DNA of 46,080 bases from a virus, in the IMG/VR virus record IMGVR_UViG_3300031772_000059, positions 1-46,080 of that record. The stretch is one strand, 5' to 3'. Position 1 is the stretch's first letter. The number at the start of each line of letters is the position of its first letter. Both the position numbers and the translations under genes were made by a program. Of this stretch, positions 30,993 through 39,251 are shown in pieces. The notes beneath the pieces are model-generated. The model had not been told where the DNA came from. It searched no databases and saw nothing but the letters and a program-made list of their open reading frames with translations.

Positions 30993-33900
30993 TTATGCTG
31001 AACAACCGCCAAGAGGAGTGCCGCATCGTACGCATACTGGACATGGATATTTTTCTATGTCAGACGATCCACATTTTGGGCATCTATTATCAATTGGTCT
31101 GAGTAAATCGGACGATTTTTCTTCTAGTTTAACTTCCGCATTTTGTTTTTTAGTCTTTAGTTTGCCACATCTAACTTCGTGTAGCGGTGGTTTACGATGG
31201 CAGAACGTTATGTCACCCTCATATTCAAGCATGGCAAGCTTGATCGCAAGATCTATCACGCTCTTGCAATATGTGATATAAGGATGGTCAGTTCTACCAC
31301 ATGGACCACCCTCTTCATTGCCATACGATTTGCATATATCAGATAGCGGCGCACCATATTGAATGGCATTAGATATCGCTCGAGAGGCCCATTTCATGGC
31401 AAAATGAAATGATGGAATATCCTTAGTTACTTCGATCCATATCTCCGCCAACGAACCATCTTCGTACTCTCCAAACTTAAAGACTACCTTTTGCCATTTA
31501 GCGGGATCGTATATTGTAACCTCATGTGCTAGCATATTCCTTCTTGTTGGAGCTCTTCGCCTTGCTCCCCTGGGCAAAATCATATCTGGTGGTAGTGGGT
31601 CCCACCAATTTATATCATATGGATTAACTAGCGGTTGTGATTTCTTCGACCCATCTCTATATAGTGCGATACATTTAGCGCCCCCCTCATATGCCATTAG
31701 TATTGCCGACTCAATATCCTCTCTTGTAGCATCATTTGGCATATTTAGTGTTTTGCTGATACCCCCAGAAATATGCGGAGATACCGCAATAACCATTTTA
31801 ACGTGCGCTTCCCACCTTAAATATCTCTTACCATATCCTGACCTGACGGCACAATCAAAGATTGGCAAATGCTCAGGTTTAAGATATGGTGCGCCCTCAA
31901 GAGTACCGTAACCACATATCCATTTGGTTGCCTCCAGATATTGTTCTTTCGTGAAATTCATCTGCATAAAAATGTTAACGCCGCACTTATAGTCGGATGG
32001 TAAGCCAATCGCTTCTTTTGATTTAGGCGTCCATTTTGAAGCATCAAATGCATCACATAGCTGAATAGCTGGATCGAGATCTTTTTCGATCATATCGATG
32101 TCTTTTTCGACAATACCGAGCGCCATCAAAGATGATCTATTAATAAATGGAGCGTCATCCAGCGTGTTATTACCAGCCACATGCGTTTCAATATCTTCAA
32201 TTTGGCTATCAGTATATCCAAGATTCTCCAGCGCTTTGTGTATTGACCTATTGACCATTCTCATTGAACTACCACCAGATAGTCTCTTCAGTTTCACAAT
32301 CCTATAATCTGGCTCAATCGAAGTTGTGTCACATCCCATTAGTAACCCAACAGTGCCAGATGGTTGGATAAGTGTAACAAAAGCATTCCTGTATCCATAT
32401 TTGTTGCCCAATTGTAGTGCTTCATCCCACGCATTTATTATGGCCTTGCCAAGATCCTTATTGATTACAGAATGATTGATTTCCCACGGTGTGATCTTAC
32501 CCTCATAGCCAATCTTGTTGGGATTACCAGATGATGCCAACCTATGATTCCTAATAACTTTTAGCATATCCGTCTTGTTTTCCTTAAACGCCGCAAACGT
32601 GCTAAGGTGTTTGGCTAGTCTAGAGCTTTGAATGTAACATTGCGCGGTCATCAGTGATGTCACAGCGGCACCAAGGTGGCAAGCTTCTTCGCTATCATAT
32701 GGAATACCAGATCGTTCCAAAACTGCACCGAGGCCAGTATGCCCCAAGCCAGTGGTGCGATATCTTGCAGTTCCTTCAGCAAGTTGCCGAGATGGCAACT
32801 GTGCGGCATCAACCGAAATATCGAGGATAGTTAGCCAGTGGCTGCATACATATATGAAGTCGGCAACCTTAAGCTTGTCACCAGTTTCCTCAAACAATTT
32901 CTGCAAGTTGATGCTAGCTAGATTACATGATGAATTGTCTTTGAAAATGTATTCAGCACACGGGTTGGTGGCTCTAATTCTACCGTCTTTGGGGCATGTA
33001 TCCCACGCTTGTATCGTTGAATCAAATTGCACTCCTGGATCGCCACTATACCAGCATGCATCGACTATGGATTTCCATAGCTCCTTTGCCTTCATTTTCC
33101 TAACAATCTCACCAGTTGTCCTACTGGTCATCGGCCAATCTTCATCGGTCTTAGCTAGCCGCATAAAACTATCCTGCATCCTGACAGAATTGTTTGAATT
33201 CTGCCCAGACACAGTCTTATACGCTTCGCCTTCCCATGACGAACTATACCCAGCGGCAACCAACGCTTCAACCTTCTTTTCTTCCTTCTCCTTCCACACG
33301 ATAAATTCTGGTACCTCTGGGTCATCCATATCCTTAATGACCATTTTGGCTGCGCGTCTTTGACCAGATCCAGACTTGATCACACCAGCACTTTTATCGT
33401 CAATGACAGCAAATTCCATTGATCCACTGGCTCTACTACCGGTTCTCAAATATTCAAATTTGGATCTAATATTACTCGTGTTCTTACCAACACCGCCACC
33501 AATAGCGAAAGCTTTAGCCTCAATCATTAAATCGTCATATATTCCGCCCTCATCAAATAACGAATCGTTGCAGTTTATGATGTGGCAAGCATGAATCCCA
33601 GGGTATTGATAGAAATTGGTGGTTTCTTCAGCTTTGCCGGTTTTAGGATTATATCTCCACAATCCCTTTTTGTCGCCTTCGATGCCATAAGCCCAATAAA
33701 GACCACTGTTAAACCACTGTGGCGTATTTGGGGCCGCTATCTGGTTCTCTAGCATGTATATTGTTTCGTCGTAGAATATTCTTGCATCATCTTCTGTACC
33801 AAAATAATCGTTCATCCAACCCCAATATGCCCAGAAACCAGCCAACCTAGAAAAAACTTGCTTAGCGCTCCTCTCATGTGTGAAATGTTTGTTGTATTCG

Positions 33901-34319
33901 CCTCTAAGAGCGGTTAATTTTTCTCTAATGATCTTAAGTTCCCCAGCAATCTCAGGTATATTAACATCGCATTTTAATCGAAGGTAATCCTCACGATCTC
34001 TCGTGGTTTTAAGCGCGACCCTAAGATCCTTAACAGCTGCAATTGGTTCACGCCTTCTTAACCAATCTGGCACCTTTTTACCACTATCGCTAACTTCATC
34101 TATGTGCACCAGATCTACTGGTACCTCGGTCATTCTAAAATATTTGGAGGTCAATACCTCACGTGAGTTTTTATCAAATGTCGATGGTACTTCGGCTCCC
34201 TTGATTCTAAAAATTATATCTCCTGTCAAATCATTTTTAATCTCAACATCTTCTTTTACCCATTCCACGTATTCAAATGGATGCATTAAGTTTTTAGTAA
34301 AGTGCCTAACAAATTTCAT
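30993..34319 (-). CDS. nrdJ: Adenosylcobalamin-dependent (class II) ribonucleotide reductase
   Basis: A 1108-aa protein of full class II length, needing no small subunit. Landmarks include APNTPQWFNSGLYWAYG (196-212), GIHACHIINC with redox Cys245 or Cys250, an AIGGGVGKN loop, NPCAEYIF with the radical-site Cys and catalytic Glu near 465, and SSCNLASINL. The C-terminus has CPKCGSS and CPVCVRCG, the swinging thiol/zinc tail. It reduces ribonucleotides to deoxyribonucleotides with vitamin B12 coenzyme, supplying replication together with the thymidylate synthase. AGGAG lies seven bases before the ATG, which overlaps the upstream stop (ATGA). No intein or split is seen. Confidence 0.95.
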   Translation of the reverse strand: MKFVRHFTKNLMHPFEYVEWVKEDVEIKNDLTGDIIFRIKGAEVPSTFDKNSREVLTSKYFRMTEVPVDLVHIDEVSDSGKKVPDWLRRREPIAAVKDLRVALKTTRDREDYLRLKCDVNIPEIAGELKIIREKLTALRGEYNKHFTHERSAKQVFSRLAGFWAYWGWMNDYFGTEDDARIFYDETIYMLENQIAAPNTPQWFNSGLYWAYGIEGDKKGLWRYNPKTGKAEETTNFYQYPGIHACHIINCNDSLFDEGGIYDDLMIEAKAFAIGGGVGKNTSNIRSKFEYLRTGSRASGSMEFAVIDDKSAGVIKSGSGQRRAAKMVIKDMDDPEVPEFIVWKEKEEKKVEALVAAGYSSSWEGEAYKTVSGQNSNNSVRMQDSFMRLAKTDEDWPMTSRTTGEIVRKMKAKELWKSIVDACWYSGDPGVQFDSTIQAWDTCPKDGRIRATNPCAEYIFKDNSSCNLASINLQKLFEETGDKLKVADFIYVCSHWLTILDISVDAAQLPSRQLAEGTARYRTTGLGHTGLGAVLERSGIPYDSEEACHLGAAVTSLMTAQCYIQSSRLAKHLSTFAAFKENKTDMLKVIRNHRLASSGNPNKIGYEGKITPWEINHSVINKDLGKAIINAWDEALQLGNKYGYRNAFVTLIQPSGTVGLLMGCDTTSIEPDYRIVKLKRLSGGSSMRMVNRSIHKALENLGYTDSQIEDIETHVAGNNTLDDAPFINRSSLMALGIVEKDIDMIEKDLDPAIQLCDAFDASKWTPKSKEAIGLPSDYKCGVNIFMQMNFTKEQYLEATKWICGYGTLEGAPYLKPEHLPIFDCAVRSGYGKRYLRWEAHVKMVIAVSPHISGGISKTLNMPNDATREDIESAILMAYEGGAKCIALYRDGSKKSQPLVNPYDINWWDPLPPDMILPRGARRRAPTRRNMLAHEVTIYDPAKWQKVVFKFGEYEDGSLAEIWIEVTKDIPSFHFAMKWASRAISNAIQYGAPLSDICKSYGNEEGGPCGRTDHPYITYCKSVIDLAIKLAMLEYEGDITFCHRKPPLHEVRCGKLKTKKQNAEVKLEEKSSDLLRPIDNRCPKCGSSDIEKYPCPVCVRCGTPLGGCSA

Positions 34320-34939
34320 TTTGGTACTCCTGTGTCTAGCAAATCGTCGCCAAGTATTTCCTTCATTGCCTCGTAATTGCTATGCCTAGATAGCAGCCGA
34401 ATTCTAGTTTTAAGCATGTCTATATCCGATGGCATGCAATCACGATCACTACTAGTTTGTTGCAAGGCAAGCGTGCACTTTTTAGATACTGCAACCAACT
34501 CGATTGGAACTAACCCACTATTTACTAACCTAATAAGCTTAGGATAGCCTCCAATCGACTCTGGTATGGCTAAATCGCCGTTAATGAACGATGATGCCAA
34601 TTTAATAGACTCGATAAGCCTATCAGATGAAACCGACGACGCCTCGATTCTATTATAACAAATAACAAATATATTAGACATGTTTAATATCGCAGTGCCT
34701 CTGCCAAGTAGCTTTTTATCTTTGGCGTAACGAATTATCTCGGTGACTAGAGATTCTATTTCATTCTTCGTTAAACTCATTTTTAATACTTTATCGGCGA
34801 ATTGGCTAACGGATCGATATTGATACGTCTTGGTGATGTCATTGCATTTTGGTCTCCTAATAAATCTCCCATTAGAGGCCATAACTTTTCTAAACCATTC
34901 ATAAATAGATAAAACAGTGTCAGATGGTGCGGAACTCAT
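34316..34939 (-). CDS. Unknown protein coupled to the reductase gene
   Basis: The start is taken at MSSAPSDTVLSIYEWF (34939), because the frame upstream to 34993 enters the divergent gene. The product is 207 aa, helical, with KMSLTKNEIESLVTEIIRYA and a hydrophobic NMSNIFVICYNRIE strand. Its last codons supply the reductase ribosome site and its TGA overlaps the reductase ATG, so the two are co-translated. No known family; a partner or regulator of nucleotide metabolism is possible only by position. It is divergent from 34967, with 27 bases between starts. Confidence 0.65.
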   Translation of the reverse strand: MSSAPSDTVLSIYEWFRKVMASNGRFIRRPKCNDITKTYQYRSVSQFADKVLKMSLTKNEIESLVTEIIRYAKDKKLLGRGTAILNMSNIFVICYNRIEASSVSSDRLIESIKLASSFINGDLAIPESIGGYPKLIRLVNSGLVPIELVAVSKKCTLALQQTSSDRDCMPSDIDMLKTRIRLLSRHSNYEAMKEILGDDLLDTGVPK

Positions 34940-34966
34940 GATAATGAAATACGATTTGAGGCGCAC

Positions 34967-35215
34967 ATGGAACCCAAAGACACATCCACACAAGAAGAAA
35001 ATCCAGAAATGATTGCGATCATTTCAAAAGTCGAGAAAATGATATCAGAGTTAAAGACTGAGCATAATATCAAGAGTGCTGTATTCGTATTCACCAAAGA
35101 GGATAATACAGAGCCAACAGTATGGTGGAATTCACATTTTTATGAAGCAGGAAAATTGATGGCGATGGCTGTGAGAAAGTTTAAGGAGAAGATATTTCAA
35201 GAATTAGATTGTTGA
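34967..35215 (+). CDS. Small acidic plus-strand protein, unknown
   Basis: An 82-aa protein starting MEPKDTSTQEENPEMIAI with GAGG seven bases upstream. Helix, then strand (IKSAVFVFTKEDN), a WWNSHFYEAG turn and a final helix suggest a compact alpha/beta fold. It converges on the 35197-35532 gene with a 19-base overlap and diverges from the 34939 gene. No family is recognised. Confidence 0.6.
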   Translation: MEPKDTSTQEENPEMIAIISKVEKMISELKTEHNIKSAVFVFTKEDNTEPTVWWNSHFYEAGKLMAMAVRKFKEKIFQELDC

Positions 35216-35532
35216 TCGATTTCACAATATAGCGCGCCACCACAATTCGGGCATATTCTTATAAATTCGGTATCCTTAGGACCAGTCGGACACTTATCGT
35301 CTTGCCAATGCACTGGCAATTTGGCTCCACATTTTGGACATATGCCAGAATGAGCGTTGTAAACATTCTTAGGCATAATGCACCACCACTGAACTCTGGT
35401 GCCAGAGCCACACTTTCGCGTGGCTCTAGCAACTATATGGATGATGATAGGATCTGGAGGTCCATCCCTCCACCGACCATCGTTTGCCCTCATGTAGCGG
35501 ACAGCACATACAGTTTTGAGTACCTCTCGCAA
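35197..35532 (-). CDS. Double zinc-ribbon protein, unknown function
   Basis: The frame has 111 aa from a TTG at 35532; an ATG 13 codons later (35493) is an alternative. CPKCGAKLP near residue 65 and CPNCGGALYC near residue 94, with CPTG between, give two Cys-pair knuckles. The N-terminal region is basic. A short inverted repeat, CCTCTCATTGCGAGAGG, covers the TTG start, and TATAAATG lies just upstream, close to a T4-type late box. No recognised function. Confidence 0.6.
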   Translation of the reverse strand: MREVLKTVCAVRYMRANDGRWRDGPPDPIIIHIVARATRKCGSGTRVQWWCIMPKNVYNAHSGICPKCGAKLPVHWQDDKCPTGPKDTEFIRICPNCGGALYCEIDQQSNS

Positions 35533-35559
35533 TGAGAGGATCTCATTTATAGCTTTCGC

Positions 35560-35946
35560 TTACATGGGTAATTCGGTGGTCATCCCATCAGGATCCTCAA
35601 ACACTGTTTCTTTAATATATTTCAACGCAATCTTAGTAATATATTTATCAGTTAACCCTTGCTTGAATGTGATTGCTCTATCTATATCGTGCGGCGAGCA
35701 ACTATTTGATTCTATTACTACATCGCCATCAGTCAAGATAAATCTTTCTCTTTTGGGGCCATTAAAATGGCCGCACAATAAAACTGCCACAATCCACAAC
35801 TCGCCATCGGTGGGGGCTGCCGCCGATTTCTCATTTAAATCTTTAACGGTTGTGGTGTGACTATTTCTGTATGCTATTTTTAACTCTTTCAGGCTCCCCA
35901 ATCCTATTGGGTCGAATATTTTTTGGAGCCTTTTGGGCACACTCAT
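35560..35946 (-). CDS. Unknown protein, start uncertain
   Basis: The frame is open from 35967; the ATG at 35946 (MSVPKRLQKIFD) is the best visible start, but its first 28 codons overlap the well-supported zinc-ribbon gene 35861-36028 in another frame. The clearly protein-like part begins around VKDLNEKSAAAPTDGELWI and includes LLCGHFNGPKRERFILTDGD and DIDRAITFKQGLTDKYI. A later non-ATG start or a frameshift joining the two frames is possible. No family recognised. Confidence 0.5.
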   Translation of the reverse strand: MSVPKRLQKIFDPIGLGSLKELKIAYRNSHTTTVKDLNEKSAAAPTDGELWIVAVLLCGHFNGPKRERFILTDGDVVIESNSCSPHDIDRAITFKQGLTDKYITKIALKYIKETVFEDPDGMTTELPM

Positions 35947-36028
35947 CACACACCCACTTACCATCAATTAAATATGATGTCATCTTTACTGGCTTACCAC
36001 AACTTTCGCATATTTCTTCAGAGTGCAT
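35861..36028 (-). CDS. 55-aa zinc-ribbon protein
   Basis: ATG at 36028 follows AGGAG by seven bases. The peptide has CESCGKPV at residues 7-14 and CDECAQK at 27-33, a complete four-Cys ribbon around YLIDGKWV, then a basic tail. The preceding gene's stop lies inside the ribosome site (AAGTAGGAG). The ribbon and the ribosome site make this a real gene despite its size. It ends TAG, and the next frame overlaps its 3' half. Function unknown. Confidence 0.7.
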   Translation of the reverse strand: MHSEEICESCGKPVKMTSYLIDGKWVCDECAQKAPKNIRPNRIGEPERVKNSIQK

Positions 36029-36038
36029 GACATATCTC

Positions 36039-36188
36039 CTACTTAGTTGGCCCCCTTAAATATCCCCTACCGAACCCGATAGGAGCTGGGCCAAACCGTT
36101 TCTTGCCCAGCTTCTTACTACCTTTTGGTGGTGGCGATCCATTTATTGCCTTAAGTGACTTGCTACCACAGATTACTTTCTTTGCCAT
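36039..36188 (-). CDS. 49-aa basic Gly/Lys-rich peptide
   Basis: ATG at 36188 follows GAGG by six bases. The product begins MAKKVICGSKSLKAING and continues KKLGKKRFGPAPIGFGRG, ending at TAG. It is strongly basic, has a single Cys and no predicted secondary structure. It could bind nucleic acid, but nothing more is shown. The stop codon overlaps the ribosome site of the next zinc-ribbon gene, so the two are probably co-translated. Confidence 0.65.
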   Translation of the reverse strand: MAKKVICGSKSLKAINGSPPPKGSKKLGKKRFGPAPIGFGRGYLRGPTK

Positions 36189-36212
36189 GTTATACCTCAA
36201 ATACTACTCAGT

Positions 36213-36569
36213 TTACATTTGAATCTTGTACGGCCAAAGTTGAGATGATTCATCGATCTGCATCATCTCAAAAGATTTTAGTTCAAAGCAAGTGCTATTA
36301 CTAGTCTGGATAAGAATATTTTCCTTTAACGGCAATTTATCGATAATCTCATGAATCGTTTTTAATTTAAATTCTTCAAAACCATATGTTTGGAATACAT
36401 GCCTATCATTAAATGTAGCGACAATTATCCATCCTTGTTCGCATAATGATTCTCTGCTATTACCAGGCTTGTTTTCGTCTATCCACTGCCCATGCGTCTT
36501 ACCTTCTGGTAACTCAAATAATCCAGTCGGCAATGAATAAAAATAATTTTTCTCAAATGGATATATCAT
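36213..36569 (-). CDS. Unknown protein following the gp6-like gene
   Basis: A 118-aa protein (MIYPFEKNYFYSLPTGLFEL) of mixed strands and helices, with a GQWIDENKPGNSRESLCEQG turn region. The start overlaps the gp6-like stop (ATGA), so it is the last gene of the tail module by position. No similarity to known baseplate proteins is recognised; a tail role is inferred only from coupling. Confidence 0.6.
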   Translation of the reverse strand: MIYPFEKNYFYSLPTGLFELPEGKTHGQWIDENKPGNSRESLCEQGWIIVATFNDRHVFQTYGFEEFKLKTIHEIIDKLPLKENILIQTSNSTCFELKSFEMMQIDESSQLWPYKIQM

Positions 36570-38137
36570 GCTTCATAATAGAATCTGAGTTGGGTTTCTC
36601 CTAACACGATCAATTCATTGATACCAATGCCATATTCATTTGGATCTGCTAGTTTACCGGTCTTTAGGATATCATCGGCTGGTTGAAATATAGTCGTAAA
36701 ACTTACACCATCAATGCCCTTGATAGCAGTTGAAATATCGTCGATGTGTAGTTCTTGCCCCATATCAAACTTTGTAACGTCGAATAAGTCTTTGACCGCT
36801 TTTTCTACCTGATCCTTAACTGTCGATGCTATAGCATTACGATTCAAGACGATATTAGCTTCAAGTTTTATTCTTTTGATTGAACCATCTAAAACCCTTA
36901 CTTCATCTGATAATACATTAATCTCTTCTAGATAATTCTTAAGTCCCTTCTTAAGTCCAACACTTGGTTTAACCGGCTCGTCAGTTCCCTCGGCGAGCAC
37001 ATATAACTCAACAATATTGGCATTCAAGGATGTTCTAACTGTGGCCACTGACTTCGACACTGTACCAAACACAGGATGTGAGAAACTCGATGCCATTTGT
37101 GCATAGTCTGGCCCGGAAACTGCTGCATTCAACGTTGCGGCTTCACGTGGCGCCCTTTTCTTAGCATCGCTTATTACTTCTTCATCCATTCCTCCCTGTG
37201 ATGGTTTTGGGTTGTTAAATGACACCTCGACTGGTGCCGAAGCTGGTGGATCTGGTTGGAATGGTCTTGTAGTATTGATGCGACCAGATCCAATTCTACC
37301 TCTACTTCCACCACCAACCCTATACAGAACAGTAGCCTCTTCTCCAGCAAGAGGTGCCTTACCAGCTTTGTCATCACCAAATTTTATTCTTATCCCACCA
37401 TCGATAGTAATCACCTCATATACCTGATCTTCTGGGCCAGACCTCTCTATAATCAACACCCTTTTCCATTCTTTTACTAACGATCCACTCTTGATGTTAA
37501 CGAATATTGGATCACTTAATATATTATCAGCAATAATATCGATAACCTGATTCGCGCCACCAGCTGATATTGCTACAAACGGCGTGTCAAATTTACCTTC
37601 AATCCCAAATGCGACCACACCACGTTTCCCTGGCAAAACTTGGATCGAATCAGTCCAGTTATTTGGTGCTCTGAACATCTCGTACGTTAAAGACTTTCCA
37701 TCTGCACCAGTGAGATTGAATATGACGCCAGCTGGAATTTGTAGACTCGTTTGAAGTGGCGAAGGTACGCTCGCTTCTATATCCACTACAGCCGGTGTCG
37801 CTGTGTGTATCTGCTCGTTTATGAGAGACAAGTGATTTGCAACTGCCTCCCTCGAGTAAGACGTTGGTAAAAATGATTCTTGCACTAATACTTCACCTCT
37901 CTCAGCAATCGCCGAGGCAATGAAACTAATTAGATCCACCATCATTATAATGCCGTTATTTTCAACAAAGTCATTAAACTGTGCGGGATAGTATGTCTTA
38001 ATATATTCGATAGCCGCTCTAGTAATAGTATCGAACTCAAGAGATGTATAGTCGATCTTCCTGAGGTCAGCTGTTGGTAACTTTACGCCGAATTCATCAG
38101 GTGAATTTGGTAGATTAAAATAAGTCTCGTTACTCAT
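36566..38137 (-). CDS. 6: Baseplate wedge protein, gp6-like (baseplate J family)
   Basis: A 523-aa protein. The N-terminal wedge region (TYFNLPNSPDEFGV, DTITRAAIEYIKTYYP, NNGIIMMVDLISFIAS) matches the gp6/BPJ family. The centre has a beta-rich part with IRIKFGDDKAGKAPLAGEEA, a classic baseplate J segment. The C-terminus ends in helices and NELIVLGETQLRFYYEA. It would form the inner ring of wedges around the hub together with the gp25- and gp53-like proteins. Its start overlaps the gp25-like stop. Confidence 0.9.
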   Translation of the reverse strand: MSNETYFNLPNSPDEFGVKLPTADLRKIDYTSLEFDTITRAAIEYIKTYYPAQFNDFVENNGIIMMVDLISFIASAIAERGEVLVQESFLPTSYSREAVANHLSLINEQIHTATPAVVDIEASVPSPLQTSLQIPAGVIFNLTGADGKSLTYEMFRAPNNWTDSIQVLPGKRGVVAFGIEGKFDTPFVAISAGGANQVIDIIADNILSDPIFVNIKSGSLVKEWKRVLIIERSGPEDQVYEVITIDGGIRIKFGDDKAGKAPLAGEEATVLYRVGGGSRGRIGSGRINTTRPFQPDPPASAPVEVSFNNPKPSQGGMDEEVISDAKKRAPREAATLNAAVSGPDYAQMASSFSHPVFGTVSKSVATVRTSLNANIVELYVLAEGTDEPVKPSVGLKKGLKNYLEEINVLSDEVRVLDGSIKRIKLEANIVLNRNAIASTVKDQVEKAVKDLFDVTKFDMGQELHIDDISTAIKGIDGVSFTTIFQPADDILKTGKLADPNEYGIGINELIVLGETQLRFYYEA

Positions 38138-38538
38138 TCTGCTTTCACCAACTTAATGCCACCATCAGAAATGCCTATTTCAATCTTAAATCTTTCATTT
38201 GGGTTAAGATTGACAGCACCAGCAATCGTAATGGTCATCTCCGACTGATCAGGATTAAGATTCACATCTATTAACGTGATCGTTACTCTTGGCTCAAAAT
38301 TTCTAATGGCTGATAATATGCCAGATTTGATGGTGCTAATATCACCATCAATAATATTCTCAAATTGTAGAAGTGGAATCGGGCTACCGATTGCTGGCCT
38401 CATTATACGCTCGCCAGGCGCTGTAAGCAATAATTGGATTAAATCATTTTTAATTAGCCTCTCATCATGCTGCATCGGAAGGACGGTGCTTTGGTTATAA
38501 AATGGCGGATTGTATCCAGTCCAAATTGGAGCAGCCAT
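38134..38538 (-). CDS. 25: Baseplate wedge protein, gp25-like
   Basis: A 134-aa protein, the usual gp25/GpW size. ERLIKNDLIQLLLTAPGERI (26-45) and the diagnostic EPRV at residues 82-85 within NFEPRVTITLIDV identify the family, a structural sheath-initiator/wedge protein once misnamed lysozyme. Preceded by GTGAGG at the previous stop. It sits between the coiled-coil baseplate protein and gp6, a common order. Confidence 0.92.
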   Translation of the reverse strand: MAAPIWTGYNPPFYNQSTVLPMQHDERLIKNDLIQLLLTAPGERIMRPAIGSPIPLLQFENIIDGDISTIKSGILSAIRNFEPRVTITLIDVNLNPDQSEMTITIAGAVNLNPNERFKIEIGISDGGIKLVKAE

Positions 38539-38540
38539 TG

Positions 38541-39251
38541 TTACCTCACAAGCTGAGAGACTGCCAGCAACTTGTCTCTCAGCTCAGCAGACTGCGCTAT
38601 GAGATCATTAGTCTCGGCAATCTTCGTTGCTTGCTCAGCCATAGCATCATTCAGAGTCTTAACAATCTTAGCCTTTATTTCTTCGCTACCACCCATAACA
38701 TTTAATGCGCTTAAAACTTTATTGGCTTCATTAATTTTCTTCTGCAGATTGGTTACGGCAGATTTATCATCGGCGATTGAATTCTGAATTGTAGTCAGTT
38801 CGGCCTCAATCAAATCTTCCAACGATGTTGATTGCGTAGTAATAGATATAATATCTGACTCACTCAATCCAAGACTTTCAAGATCGAGTAAATTAGTATT
38901 ATGTTGTAATTCAAGCCTATCAGGCACTATATTGGTGTCGGTTGACCCAATCTCAGTATCTGTAAACTCTAGTACCTGTCCGACTTCAAATAGTTTAACA
39001 TTCGTCCCGTCTGACGTTACACCGCCGCCGGTTACAGTATAGATAAGATCACCTAAGCGAACGCGCCTTTGTTGATTAGTATAAACCTTCGGCGGCCTTT
39101 TCTTAACCTGCTCCGCTATAGGAAATAAGATGAAGTCACCAGGTAGTTCTGATGGCTCTTCATTTGATATAGTGAAGGTAACATTCCCAACGTCGCTTGG
39201 GCTGGTTGGGATTTGTCTAGAATACAGTCCAGTTGGGTAACGTACGATCAC
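38541..39251 (-). CDS. Probable baseplate protein with C-terminal coiled coil
   Basis: A 236-aa protein. Residues 1-115 are beta-rich (YPTGLYSRQIPTSPSDVGN, VRLGDLIYTVTGGGVTS). From about 130 on it is a long coiled coil (LEDLIEAELTTIQNSIADDK onward). Placed between the gp5-like and gp25-like genes and overlapping the former by four bases, it is very likely a virion tail/baseplate component. Not assigned to a T4 gene. Confidence 0.7.
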   Translation of the reverse strand: MIVRYPTGLYSRQIPTSPSDVGNVTFTISNEEPSELPGDFILFPIAEQVKKRPPKVYTNQQRRVRLGDLIYTVTGGGVTSDGTNVKLFEVGQVLEFTDTEIGSTDTNIVPDRLELQHNTNLLDLESLGLSESDIISITTQSTSLEDLIEAELTTIQNSIADDKSAVTNLQKKINEANKVLSALNVMGGSEEIKAKIVKTLNDAMAEQATKIAETNDLIAQSAELRDKLLAVSQLVR

